A program made the position numbers and the translations under genes. Below the pieces are notes generated by a model, which made no database searches, was not told where the DNA came from, and saw only the letters and a list, made by a program, of their open reading frames with translations. Below, piece after piece: positions 16,040-23,718 of a DNA stretch of 35,534 bases (its first letter is position 1; every line of letters starts with the position of its first letter). The stretch is from positions 1 through 35,534 of the forward strand of contig JACAEQ010000017.1 in NCBI GenBank assembly GCA_013388755.1. Direction: 5' to 3'. The DNA is from Chloroflexota bacterium (GTDB lineage: Bacteria > Chloroflexota > Chloroflexia > Chloroflexales > Roseiflexaceae).

Positions 16040-16349
16040 GATCATCCTCGTACGTTATCCATTTTCTAATCTGTCAAGCAGCAAGGTTCGGCCTGCTGTC
16101 ATTGTGAATACTTCGTATCCCAGCAACGATCTATTGATTGTGCCAATCACTAGCCGACTTGTTGGACTATTGCCAGGTGAGTTTGTACTTGCCGAGTGGC
16201 AGACTTCTGGTTTGAATGTTCCATCCGCAATCAAACGCGGGATCTATACAATTGAGCAGCGTCTGGTTCAACACACAATCGGCCAACTTGCGCCAAGTGA
16301 TATCGCTAAACTCACAACTGCACTGCGGTTGTGGCTCGGCTTATCCTAG
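16017..16349 (+). CDS. MazF/PemK-family toxin
   Basis: A 110-aa protein matching MazF/PemK endoribonucleases. YEIILVRYPFSNLSSSKVRPAVIV (about 6-29) is the family opening with its RPA box; later come LLIVPITSR and the SAIKRGIYTIEQRLV strand. MazF enzymes cut mRNA at short specific sites and arrest growth. At about 110 aa it has normal length. The start ATG 16017 lies within the antitoxin gene (GAGGACG upstream as weak RBS), so translation is probably coupled to it. Confidence 0.82.
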   Translation: MPNYSQYEIILVRYPFSNLSSSKVRPAVIVNTSYPSNDLLIVPITSRLVGLLPGEFVLAEWQTSGLNVPSAIKRGIYTIEQRLVQHTIGQLAPSDIAKLTTALRLWLGLS

Positions 16350-16676
16350 ACCAAGAACCCAACGATCCGCGTCCACTTCACCCTCTGTGTTCACTTTCAT
16401 TCAATGTGAACGCCAATCATAGTATTGGCTCGCCCACGCGGTTTGTACGAGAAGTCTCGTGCAAACCAATGTAGTCGCTATCATTGCCTTGCGCTTCGCG
16501 TTCCCTCGTTCCCGCGCTCGCGGGCTGTTTGTGTTTGTCTGAACAGCAAGGAGGCGCCTACCGATCCACGTCCGCCAGCGGCCACTGGCCGCATCGCCCT
16601 CCCCGCTCGGGGCTGTACTGCTGTATCGCCGGTCGAGCGTTCGGGGCCGGTGGATCTGTGTTCGAAGGAGGCTGCT
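16350..16676. other. Structured intergenic region before the acidic microprotein
   Basis: No gene is seen. A near-perfect hairpin at 16440-16467 and a short one, CCCGCG / CGCGGG (16511-16524), followed by a T-rich stretch (GTTTGTGTTTGTCTG) could end transcription of the TA operon. The rest is GC-rich with no promoter I can defend. Confidence 0.45.
16440..16467. repeat. 13-bp inverted repeat
   Basis: GGTTTGTACGAGA (16440-16452) and TCTCGTGCAAACC (16455-16467) pair over 13 bases with one G-U, leaving two bases between the arms. The near-palindrome suits a dimeric DNA-binding protein as well as an RNA hairpin. It lies 91 bases after the MazF-like stop and 210 bases before the microprotein gene. 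Confidence 0.75.
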
Positions 16677-16799
16677 ATGGCTATCCCTCTCACTGCTGGC
16701 GATCCTGAGCCGGATGAGGTTCCCGAATTGGAGCCGTTTTCTGATGATGAGATCGATGATCTCTTTGACCACCTTGAGGGCAAGGATGCCGCGACGTAA
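16677..16799 (+). CDS. 40-aa highly acidic microprotein
   Basis: ATG 16677 follows a perfect AAGGAGG (16665-16671) by 5 bases. The 40 residues contain 14 Asp/Glu and one Lys. The N-terminus is Pro-rich (PEPDEVPELEP) and the second half is a likely acidic amphipathic helix (SDDEIDDLFDHLEGKD). There is no known family I can name. The excellent RBS argues that it is translated. The acidity recalls DNA-mimic or antitoxin-tail peptides, but that is only a resemblance. It lies upstream of the response regulator and Rad52-like genes, separated by a hairpin. Confidence 0.6.
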   Translation: MAIPLTAGDPEPDEVPELEPFSDDEIDDLFDHLEGKDAAT

Positions 16800-16822
16800 G
16801 TCGCGCCGGTTCACTGTCGCCT

Positions 16823-16844
16823 GACACGCCATTCGTGGCGTGTC
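16823..16844 (+). terminator. Hairpin with TTCG loop
   Basis: GACACGCCA (16823-16831), loop TTCG, TGGCGTGTC (16836-16844): a perfect 9-bp stem, 23 bases after the microprotein stop and 70 bases before the response regulator. There is no U-tract, so it may be an attenuator or mRNA-stability element and not a strict terminator. Confidence 0.5.
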
Positions 16845-16914
16845 GCCCGCTGTTCGGTTATTCGACCGGAGAGTGGGCGCGCACCTGCTCCCCTGCGTTC
16901 AGGAGACTATTCCC

Positions 16915-17298
16915 ATGCCACCGACGACTCTGGTTGCCGATGACCATGATCTGATTCGTGATCTGATTGATCGTGTGCTGCGCGGCGCGGGCTACGAGGT
17001 TTTGCTTGCCACCAACGGCGAGGAACTGCTTACCCTGACATCTGACCGACGTCCCGACCTGGTGCTCACCGACCTGGAGATGCCGCTGCTCGACGGCTAT
17101 GACGCCCTGCGCCAACTGCGCGCTGATGCGCGTACGACGGCGGTACCGCTGCTGGCGATGAGCGGTCGCGATGATTGCGCTCACCTGGCGCTCGCTGCCG
17201 GCGCGGATGCCTTCCTGACGAAACCATTTTCACTGGATTGGCTGCTGACGCTGGTCGCTGAGCATCTGCACGGCGTCCATGCGCGCCAACCGGCGTGA
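16915..17298 (+). CDS. Single-domain response regulator
   Basis: A 127-aa CheY-like receiver domain with no output domain. The acidic pocket is in VADDHDLI, the phosphoacceptor Asp in LVLTDLEMPLLDGYDAL, the switch Ser in LLAMSGRD, and the conserved Lys in FLTKPFSLDWL. It should be phosphorylated by a histidine kinase encoded elsewhere; none is in the window. ATG 16915 follows AGGAG by 9 bases. The TGA (17296-17298) is 14 bases before the Rad52-like ATG, so the two are probably co-transcribed, an unusual pairing of a receiver with a recombination protein. Confidence 0.88.
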   Translation: MPPTTLVADDHDLIRDLIDRVLRGAGYEVLLATNGEELLTLTSDRRPDLVLTDLEMPLLDGYDALRQLRADARTTAVPLLAMSGRDDCAHLALAAGADAFLTKPFSLDWLLTLVAEHLHGVHARQPA

Positions 17299-17312
17299 AG
17301 GAGCGCGCTGCA

Positions 17313-18265
17313 ATGACAACTGAATCCGATACGCCACGTTTGCGCGATCTGCGCGCTGCCTTAAGCCGTCCGTTTCCGCTGTCCGCGATCGAAATCAAGC
17401 CAGGCGCATTGACCAAAGATCGCCGCCGCGGCCTGGCGCTGGCGTATGGCGACCCGCGCACCTCTATGGAACGTCTTGATGAATTGCTTGGCCCCGAGGC
17501 CTGGCATGTGTCGTATACGGTGCTGCCGCATAGCGTCGTCTGTCGTCTCACCGTATTGAGCGTCACCAAGGCCGATGTTGGCGATTTTCCGCTTGACGCC
17601 GGCGACCCCATCGGCTGACGACTGCGGCGATGCAGGCGTTCAAGCGCGCGTGCGCGCTCTTCGGCCTGGGCCGCTATCTCTATCATTTGCCACAGGTCTG
17701 GGTGGAGTATGATGACGACAAACGTTCATTTGTCGATCCCGCCGGCGTGATTCGCCGCATCTACACCCTGGCCGGCTTAACCTCCGACGGCGCGGTGCGA
17801 CTGAATCAGAGCATCGCTGCTGCTGAACCCATGCCGGATGGCATTCCTGCTACCAATGATTCATCCGCGCCAGCGGAGCCGGTTACTCCCGCGCCCGCCA
17901 GACATGGCGCTCCCGCGACGCGCCAGGCCAGCGCGCACCCTGCCACGACTCGCCAGGTGCATCGGTTGCGGAACCGCGCGATGGCCGCGATAGCACAGGA
18001 ACGCTTTGGCGTGACCCGACTGGAAGATCTCAGCTTTGCCCAGGCCTCCGCCTTGATTGGGGAATTGCCCCTGCGCGCGACCCGCGCCACAGGTGGCGGC
18101 ATTGCCCACACCCCATATCGCCCGCCGGCGTGCCAGTGGTCGGCGGGTGCCGCGCACCCTCAGTTGTTTCCGCCGCGGGCGGTTGGTGCTGGTGAGCGCC
18201 TTGCTCGATGGCGACTCGCTCCCCGTCATGCGGTTGATCCCAGAACCCTGGCCGAAAAGTCTTGA
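17313..18265 (+). pseudogene. Rad52/22-like single-strand annealing protein, frameshifted
   Basis: ATG 17313 lies 9 bases after AAGGAG. The first frame (17313-17618) encodes FPLSAIEIKPGALTKDRRRG, a helix with AYGDPRTSMERLDELLGPEAW and the strand VVCRLTVLSV, the opening of the Rad52/Rad22 family. One base is missing near 17610: the frame should continue as DPNRLTTAAMQAFKRACALFGLGRYLYHLP, the family's hallmark, which is now in the other frame (from 17612). A spacer rich in Pro/Ala and a C-terminal helix (IAQERFGVTRLEDLSFAQA) follow. Rad52-like proteins anneal single strands in recombination and are common in phages. If the base is truly missing, neither half is likely to work; a sequencing error would restore a protein of about 317 aa. 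Confidence 0.78.
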
Positions 18266-18330
18266 CACTCCTGATGGCAATCAAACTGAATTGCGACCGC
18301 ATCACAATGCGGTGGAGCAAAAAACCTACA

Positions 18331-18381
18331 CTTGAGAGAGGGCCGGGGTAGGGGTGACGGGCGTATTTGAAAGGTATTGGC
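18331..18381 (+). repeat. Partial copy of the GGTATTGGC dispersed element
   Basis: GAGAGAGGGCCGGGG... ending GCGTATTTGAAAGGTATTGGC matches the right end of the longer element at 30335-30457 (GCCTTATTTGCAAGGTATTGGC). Only the G-rich right half is present here. Confidence 0.55.
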
Positions 18382-18417
18382 ACTAAGCCGCCGCAGAATG
18401 CCACAGGAGAAGACTGA

Positions 18418-18753
18418 TGCCCACTCATCGAACGCGCCGCGACCGACGAGCGCAACGTTGTGAAGAAGGCAGTCAACTGGGCGTTGCGCACCATCGGCAG
18501 GCGCAACGCGCGCCTCAACGCGGCGGCGCTGGAGATGGCCAGAGTGACTCAGCGACTCGACTCGAAGGCAGTGCGCTGGATTGCCGCCGATGCCATCCGT
18601 GAATTGCAGCGTGAGGCGACGCGCACGCGGTTGGGGGTGGGGCAGCCGAAGATAACCAGCGAACAGCGCTTCCCTCGCCTGGGAAGCGCTGTGATTCAGA
18701 ACGACTCGCGATCAGAAGCGACGTTTATTCCCCGTCATACACACTGCCCGTAG
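18418..18753 (+). pseudogene. 3' remnant of a DNA alkylation repair (AlkD-like) gene
   Basis: The open frame begins right after a stop (TGA 18415) with no start codon and reads LIERAATDERNVVKKAVNWAL, RNARLNAAALEMA, then RLDSKAVRWIAADAIREL. This is the C-terminal HEAT-like end of AlkD-type DNA alkylation repair proteins. The first about 170 residues of the family are absent, and after about 18650 the sequence no longer resembles the family. A GTG at 18460 would give 97 aa but has no RBS. A second, more damaged copy of the same end lies at 24154-24311. Confidence 0.7.
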
Positions 18754-19087
18754 GATGTCCGCCCGGATACCATGGCTCCACCGCACGGGTGCTGTAATCG
18801 CCGCCGTCGTACACACTGCCGGTCGGATGCCCGCCTGAATACCACGATTCCGCTGCTCGAACGCCGTAGTCGCCACCATCGTAGACGCTGCCGGTCGGGT
18901 GGCCACCCGGCGACCAGGGTTGCGCCAGCGGCGCGGGCACTGCTGTTTCCTGCGCAGGCGCTATCCGCGTCTGGCTCAGCGCCAGCGCCGCCGCCAGCGC
19001 CAGCAGCGCCACGATGCTCAACGAGATCATCGGGAAGGTGATGTTCCGGCGGGTCGTCGTGGTCTGCCGCATCTGCTGCGTGCTCAT
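18725..19087 (-). CDS. Secreted/membrane protein with three PGGHPTGSVYDGG repeats
   Basis: A 120-aa protein. AAAGGA lies 8 bases before the ATG. A short cationic tail (MSTQQMRQTTTTRRN) precedes one hydrophobic segment (about 16-38, MISLSIVALLALAAALALS), a signal anchor or signal peptide. The outer part consists of three tandem units of about 24 residues, each with W(S/Y)xGGHPTGSVYDGxxY and then RAxE (about 55-120). The underlying DNA repeat is 72 bp, with silent differences between units, so the peptide seems selected. The unit has no cysteine and no catalytic motif; its Gly/His/Tyr/Asp make-up could suit a surface or metal-binding role, but I do not recognise the family. It is transcribed away from the RelE/Phd operon. 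Confidence 0.75.
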   Translation of the reverse strand: MSTQQMRQTTTTRRNITFPMISLSIVALLALAAALALSQTRIAPAQETAVPAPLAQPWSPGGHPTGSVYDGGDYGVRAAESWYSGGHPTGSVYDGGDYSTRAVEPWYPGGHPTGSVYDGE

Positions 19088-19236
19088 TGGTTGGTTCCTT
19101 TCATTTCACTTCGTGTCTGCCGTCGTGTCGATGGCGCTATTACACCAGCAACCCGCTGTACAGCGGTACCATCTTTCAGTACAATTGGCGTACACATCTC
19201 ACGTCCATACACCAGGTACATCATCCGAACCGGCAG

Positions 19237-19265
19237 TTGACAGTCATTATTATGGTCACTATAAT
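19237..19265 (+). promoter_or_regulatory. Perfect consensus sigma-70 promoter of the RelE/Phd pair
   Basis: TTGACA (19237-19242), 17 bases, TATAAT (19260-19265): both boxes and the spacing are exact consensus. The predicted start gives a leader of only about 20-25 bases before the toxin ATG at 19295. Confidence 0.9.
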
Positions 19266-19281
19266 AACTGTAATAATGACT
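19241..19281. promoter_or_regulatory. Multi-half-site operator over the RelE/Phd promoter
   Basis: AGTCATTATTA (19242-19252) and TAATAATGACT (19271-19281) form a perfect 11-bp inverted repeat. Between them ATAATAACTG (19261-19270) is a further inverted copy of CAGTCATTAT (19241-19250) with one mismatch. The sites cover the spacer, the -10 box and the start point, so binding would block RNA polymerase. Autorepression by the toxin-antitoxin complex is the expected mechanism for this family. Confidence 0.75.
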
Positions 19282-19294
19282 AAAACCCTGAACA

Positions 19295-19609
19295 ATGCCG
19301 CAGTACGATGTTATCTATGATGCCGACGTTCTTCACCATCTGGCCATGATTGAGCGAAAATACCATTCGCTCATTCGCGAGACGATCACGCTGCAACTGA
19401 GCACTGAGCCGCGGGTGACGACGCGAAATCGCAAACCGCTCCGTTCGCCAGCCAAAAGCGGCGCAGATTGGGAACGGCGTCTTGGGCCAGATAATCGCTT
19501 CCGCGTGTTCTACCGCATTGATGTCACCCGACAGCTCGTCGTTATCCTCGCGATCGGCGTCAAGGTACGAAATCGCCTGTTCATTGGCGGAGAGGAGATA
19601 CAGCTATGA
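19295..19609 (+). CDS. RelE/ParE-superfamily toxin
   Basis: A 104-aa protein of the RelE-like plasmid stabilisation family: YDADVLHHLAMIERKYHSLIRETI (helices), EPRVTTRNRKPLRSPA, WERRLGPDNRFRVFYRID and LAIGVKVRNRLFIGGEEIQL. RelE members cleave mRNA on the ribosome; ParE members target gyrase. This subgroup (RNRKPL...FRVFY) is usually annotated RelE-like. The ATG has no Shine-Dalgarno and a very short leader, which may keep toxin translation low. The toxin comes first and its stop overlaps the antitoxin ATG by 4 bases (ATGA 19606-19609), a reverse order compared with the other TA pairs here. Confidence 0.82.
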   Translation: MPQYDVIYDADVLHHLAMIERKYHSLIRETITLQLSTEPRVTTRNRKPLRSPAKSGADWERRLGPDNRFRVFYRIDVTRQLVVILAIGVKVRNRLFIGGEEIQL

Positions 19610-19908
19610 AGATTGCACCGGTGGCTGAAGTGAAAGCACGATTGAGCAGTTTTCTTGAGGAAACCGTCCATGGACCGGTGATTATTACCAGGAATGGTCA
19701 CGCCATTGCGGCGCTGGTGGCGGTGTCCGATGATGACGATATTGAGCGGCTGTTGTTGGCGCACTCGCCCCGACTGCGGCAGTTACTCGAGCAGGCCGCG
19801 ACGCGAGTCGCTGAGGAGGGCGGCCTGACCCATGAGCAGTTCTGGGCCCAGGTTGATGCCGACGCCGCACTTGCGGAGGATATCAGCAGCAAAACTCTGC
19901 CTGAATAA
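19606..19908 (+). CDS. Phd/YefM-family antitoxin
   Basis: A 100-aa protein. APVAEVKARLSSFLEETVHG followed by VIITRNGHAIAALVAV is the Phd/YefM DNA-binding fold. The C-terminal half (RLLLAHSPRLRQLLEQAATR, then LTHEQFWAQVDAD) is helical and would bind the toxin. GGAGGAG-like sequence (GGAGAGGAGAT) lies just upstream of ATG 19606, so the antitoxin has a far better RBS than the toxin. Together with the operator upstream this makes a complete autoregulated unit. Confidence 0.82.
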   Translation: MKIAPVAEVKARLSSFLEETVHGPVIITRNGHAIAALVAVSDDDDIERLLLAHSPRLRQLLEQAATRVAEEGGLTHEQFWAQVDADAALAEDISSKTLPE

Positions 19909-19937
19909 CTGGTAGTCCGCGTGAAAGGGTATCGCTG

Positions 19938-20095
19938 GTACGTGATGTTCTCTCGTTTGGCGACCGGGTGCGTAAACGGCGCAAAGCGCTCGACCTGACC
20001 CAGGACGACCTGGCGCAGTGCGTTGGTTGCTCGAAGGAACTGATCGCCAAGATCGAGGGTGACGCGCGCCGCCCATCGAAAGAGATTGCCGCGTG
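19938..20095 (+). pseudogene. 5' fragment (XRE HTH) of a broken STAND regulator
   Basis: The frame reads VRDVLSFGDRVRKRRKALDLTQDDLAQCVGCSKELIAKIE, an XRE-type helix-turn-helix that opens many Chloroflexota STAND proteins. The position expected to be the start codon (19938), 8 bases after AAAGGG, is GTA, so the original start may be mutated; GTG 19968 lies inside the helix. After AACCGCG... at about 20094 one base is missing and the family sequence (LATALQLDPADHAAF) continues in another frame. Confidence 0.65.
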
Positions 20096-22582
20096 CTTGC
20101 GACCGCGCTGCAGCTCGATCCCGCCGACCATGCCGCGTTCGTCCGCGCCGTGCGCGCCGATCTGGCCGCTGACCGGCTCGCGCCGCCAACTCAGGGCGTA
20201 CCCCGCCCCGCCTTCATCGCCGCGCCCGTGCCGGACGTACCATCTCGCATCACTGTCGCCGTCCCACAGGAACTGCTGCCATCCGGCACGGTCACCTTCG
20301 TCTTCAGCGATATCGAAGGCAGCACCCGGCTGTGGGAACAGCATCCCGCCGCAATGCGCGCCGCGCTGGCACGTCACGATGCCATTCTGCGCCAGGCGAT
20401 CACGTCTCACAGCGGCAGCGTGTTCAAGACCGTCGGCGATGCCATGCACGCCGCCTTCGCCCACGCGCCCGCCGCCCTCCAGGCCGCGCTTACCGCGCAG
20501 CGCGGTCTGCATACCGCGCCCTGGGATGCCGATGGCCTGCCGGAGCCGCTGCACGTCCGGCTGGCGCTGCACGCCGGAACCGCCGAACCGCGTGATGGCG
20601 ACTATCTGGGCGTACCACTCAACCGCATCGCCCGGCTGCGCGATGCCGCGCATGGCGGGCAGATTCTGCTCTCAGGCGCGACATACCAGTTGCTGGCCGA
20701 CCACCTGCCGCGAGACGTCATCCTGCGCGATCTGGGTAGCCACCGGCTGAAGGACCTCAGCCGGCCCGAACAGCTCTACCAGGTGGTCGTGCCTGGTCTG
20801 CCTGACGACTTCGCCGCGCCGCGCACGCTGGATGCCCGCCCCGGCAACCTGCCGGCCCAGGCCACGGCGCTGATTGGCCGCGAACGCGAACTGGCCGACC
20901 TGACCGCGCTGCTGCGTGAACCAGACGCGCGCCTGGTGACGCTGACCGGGCCAGGCGGCACGGGCAAGACCCGCCTGGCACTCCAGTCCGCCGCCGAACT
21001 GGCCGATGCCTACACCGACGGCGCATGGTTCGTTGACCTGTCGCCACTCAGCGATCCGGCATTGGTGGCGTCGACCATCGCCCACACCCTGGGCGTGCCG
21101 GAGCATGCCGACCGTTCGCCCGCCGAGACGGTTGTCGCATTTCTGCGCGCCAGAGCACTGCTGCTGGTGCTGGACAACTATGAGCAGGTGCTGGACGCTG
21201 CCGGCCTGGTGGCGGCGATCATCGCCGGCGCGCCGCGGGTCACGGTGTTGGTCACCAGTCGTGTGCCACTCCAGTTGTATGGCGAGCGTGAGGTCGCGGT
21301 TGCGCCGCTGGGATTACCCGCGCCGGGAATGATGGATGTCGATCGTCTGACGCAGGTTGACGCGGTGAAGCTGTTCATCGAAGGGGCGCGAGCGGCGCGC
21401 GCCGGGTTCCAGGTGACCAATACGACCGCGCCGGCGGTGGCCGAGATCTGCGCGCGATTGGATGGCCTGCCGCTGGCGCTGGAACTGGCGGCGGCGCGGC
21501 TGAAGCTGTTCACGCCTGACGCCCTGCTGGCGAAACTGGCGGCGGGCGGGAGTCTGCCGCTGCTGGCCGGCGGGGCGCGCAATCTGCCGGCGCGACAGCA
21601 GACCATCCGCACCACGATTGCCTGGAGCTACGATCTGCTGAGCGACGGAGAAAAGACCGTGTTCGCGCGGCTAGGCGTCTTTGTCGGCGGGTTCACGCTG
21701 GATGCGGCGGTGGCGGTGGCGGGCGGGAAGGTTGAAGGTGCGAACGTTGAAGGTGGGAAGGTTGACGGCGACGGAGTATGGCCGAAGCATTCGCCTGCAC
21801 ATGACACCCCGGACTCCAGCAGCGCTGCGCGATTGCTTCAGCCCGGTGCCGTTGCCCCTACACCCGGTCTCGTCCCACACGCCGCGTTTGCGGGCCTTCT
21901 CGAGAACCTGGCGGCGCATAGTCTGGTGAAGGTTGTGGGAGGCGTGGATGGCGAGCCGCGTTTTGGCATGCTGGAGACCATTCGCGAGTTCGCGCTGGAG
22001 CGGCTGCGCGAACGGGGTGAAGAAGCGCAGATTCAGCGCCGGCATACAGGGTGTTTCCTGGCGCTGGCGGAGGAAGCGGCGCCGGAGTTGCGCAGCCACG
22101 ACCAGATTGTCTGGCTGGATCGAATGGAAACCGAGATTGACAATTTCCGCGAGGCAATGCGCTGGACGCTCGCTCGTGATTCACTGGAGACTGCGGCGCG
22201 CATCGCCGCGGCGCTGGACAGCTTCTGGGAGTTGCGCGACTATCTGCCGGAAGGGCGGCGCTGGCTGGAAGCGCTGTATCTCCAGCGCGACCAGCTCGCG
22301 CCACAGGTTCGGGCGCGACTCTGTCATGTACTGGCCAGGTTGCGCTGCCTCCTGGGAGATGGTCCGGCGCCCACGTTGTACGAAGAAAGCATGCAGTGGT
22401 ATGAGCAACTTGGCGACACTGTCGCTGCCGCGCGCGTCGGGGTGGATCTCGGATGGTACACGATAGGCATCGCTTCAGAACAAGCCCGCGCATTGCTTGA
22501 GCGTGGACTGGCCACGCTTGAGCCGGCCGGCGACCGCCTGGGCGCTTCATGGGCTGGCTTTGATGGCTACTGGGAATCATAA
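20093..22582 (+). CDS. Adenylate/guanylate cyclase-NB-ARC fragment of a STAND regulator
   Basis: This 829-codon frame is the middle of a gene broken on both sides. Residues about 63-225 are a class III nucleotidyl cyclase domain: TVTFVFSDIEGSTRLWEQ (first metal Asp), KTVGDAMHAAF (second Asp), LALHAGTAEPRDGDYLG and NRIARL. An NB-ARC-type ATPase follows with P-loop GPGGTGKTRLAL (about 282-293), Walker B in LLLVLDNYEQVLD and VTSRVPL, then a helical region (RLDGLPLALELAAARL, FGMLETIREFALERL). A repetitive stretch (GKVEGANVEGGKVDGDG, about 544-560) interrupts the winged-helix part. GTG 20093 could act as a start without a good RBS. At the 3' end the frame runs off into WAGFDGYWES because of a second frameshift near 22550. 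The parent protein would be a cAMP/cGMP- and ATP-using signal sensor of about 1220 aa. Confidence 0.7.
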   Translation: MLATALQLDPADHAAFVRAVRADLAADRLAPPTQGVPRPAFIAAPVPDVPSRITVAVPQELLPSGTVTFVFSDIEGSTRLWEQHPAAMRAALARHDAILRQAITSHSGSVFKTVGDAMHAAFAHAPAALQAALTAQRGLHTAPWDADGLPEPLHVRLALHAGTAEPRDGDYLGVPLNRIARLRDAAHGGQILLSGATYQLLADHLPRDVILRDLGSHRLKDLSRPEQLYQVVVPGLPDDFAAPRTLDARPGNLPAQATALIGRERELADLTALLREPDARLVTLTGPGGTGKTRLALQSAAELADAYTDGAWFVDLSPLSDPALVASTIAHTLGVPEHADRSPAETVVAFLRARALLLVLDNYEQVLDAAGLVAAIIAGAPRVTVLVTSRVPLQLYGEREVAVAPLGLPAPGMMDVDRLTQVDAVKLFIEGARAARAGFQVTNTTAPAVAEICARLDGLPLALELAAARLKLFTPDALLAKLAAGGSLPLLAGGARNLPARQQTIRTTIAWSYDLLSDGEKTVFARLGVFVGGFTLDAAVAVAGGKVEGANVEGGKVDGDGVWPKHSPAHDTPDSSSAARLLQPGAVAPTPGLVPHAAFAGLLENLAAHSLVKVVGGVDGEPRFGMLETIREFALERLRERGEEAQIQRRHTGCFLALAEEAAPELRSHDQIVWLDRMETEIDNFREAMRWTLARDSLETAARIAAALDSFWELRDYLPEGRRWLEALYLQRDQLAPQVRARLCHVLARLRCLLGDGPAPTLYEESMQWYEQLGDTVAAARVGVDLGWYTIGIASEQARALLERGLATLEPAGDRLGASWAGFDGYWES
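21725..21767 (+). repeat. GTTGAAGGT-type repeats inside coding sequence
   Basis: The stretch GGAAGGTTGAAGGTGCGAAC... repeats the words GAAGGTTGA / AACGTTGAAGGTGG / GAAGGTTGA. It encodes an in-frame Gly/Val/Glu-rich insert where related STAND proteins have a compact helix, so it looks like a simple-sequence expansion or the entry of an intergenic repeat into the gene. Confidence 0.6.
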
Positions 22583-23624
22583 TGCTGACCGCCAGCGTTC
22601 TCTGCTTGAGCAGAGCCTCGTACTGCGGCGCGCCGCCGGTGACCGCCAGGGGATCGCATGGGCATTGGTCGGCCTCATTCAACACGCCTTGCGGTGCGGA
22701 GATACCGTTGCAGCACGAGCTTTCAACGCAGACCGTCTGCTTCTGGAACGGGAACTGCGGCATAAGTATGGCGAAATTGCGTGCCTGCTGACGTTCGCGA
22801 ACATTGACGCCGCATCTGGCCACTACGCCGATGCGCTCGATCATACCTCTGCTGCTGAACAGATTGCCCAGCATGCAGCCATGGAGTGGGAGGTCATCGA
22901 GACGCGAATGCAGCGCGCCTGGCTGGCGCTGCGAGCCGGCGAGACCGCACATGCGACCGAACTGGCGAGTCAGGTCTTGAACGAGCTTCGCCGCTTCGAC
23001 CGAACGTTACGCTATGCCCATCTTATCAGGGGAATCGGCGTTCATCGGCTTTGGATCGGATTCGTCACCGAGGCAAGCGCACTCATTGAAGAAGCGTTCG
23101 AACTGGATCGCACGCTTGGCGGTGATACTCGCGACGACCCATTTGTGTTCGGTTGCGTCGCCTATCACTGTGGCGACTTTGCCAGCGCGCAAACGATGTT
23201 TGCGCAAGACCTCCTGCTGATGCGAGCGTCGGGCAATCCGATTGCGATTGCGGACACGCTGACATGGCTCGGTCGAACGTTGACGGCACGCGGCATGCCG
23301 CGTGCCGGGCTACCGCATCTGCGTGAGAGTATCACGTTCCTCCCACACAACCATGATCTTGCAACTCCTGCGCTGGAGGCGCTGGCGGTGTGTTCCAGCG
23401 CCCTGGGAGATCCGACACGCGCTGCGTGCCTGTGGGGCGCCGCGGCGATTCAGCGGGAACGCCTCCAGTGTTCGATGTGGCCGGTGGATCGCCCGGCCTA
23501 TGAACGCGACATTGCCGCCTGCCGCGCCGCCCTGGGCGACGAAGCCTTCGATGCCGCCTGCCTGCCCGAACTGGCGCTCGCGGTCGCCATGCTGTTCGCC
23601 GGCGCGCCGGATACGACGCTGTAG
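22550..23624 (+). pseudogene. TPR-containing 3' fragment of the broken STAND regulator
   Basis: From about 22550 the family sequence resumes in a new frame: ALHGLALMATGNHNADRQRSL, LLEQSLVLRRAAGDRQGIAWAL, and a series of about seven TPR-like helix pairs up to the TAG at 23622. The end (GAAAIQRERLQCSMWPVDRP) is the usual C-terminus of cyclase/NB-ARC/TPR regulators of this phylum. In the parent protein the TPRs would hold the sensing surface. There is no RBS or start at the junction. An apparent start at 22497 lies in the wrong frame of the upstream part. Confidence 0.7.
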
Positions 23625-23718
23625 ACCAACAGGTCGCCGCGCTCGTCACCCCAAAAAGGTCTGGGGGACGATAGACCATCTATACATCTGTCAGGTATGG
23701 CTGACTGCGCTCTCATCG

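Noticed and set aside
17600-20100. Programmed ribosomal frameshifting in the Rad52-like and cyclase genes.
   Set aside because: Neither junction has a slippery heptamer followed by a convincing structure, and a one-base deletion explains the alignments better.
21858-22952. A 364-codon open frame on the minus strand.
   Set aside because: It lies opposite the cyclase/NB-ARC/TPR fragments and crosses their frame change. Arg/Pro/Ala-rich translation without motifs is typical of high-GC antisense frames.
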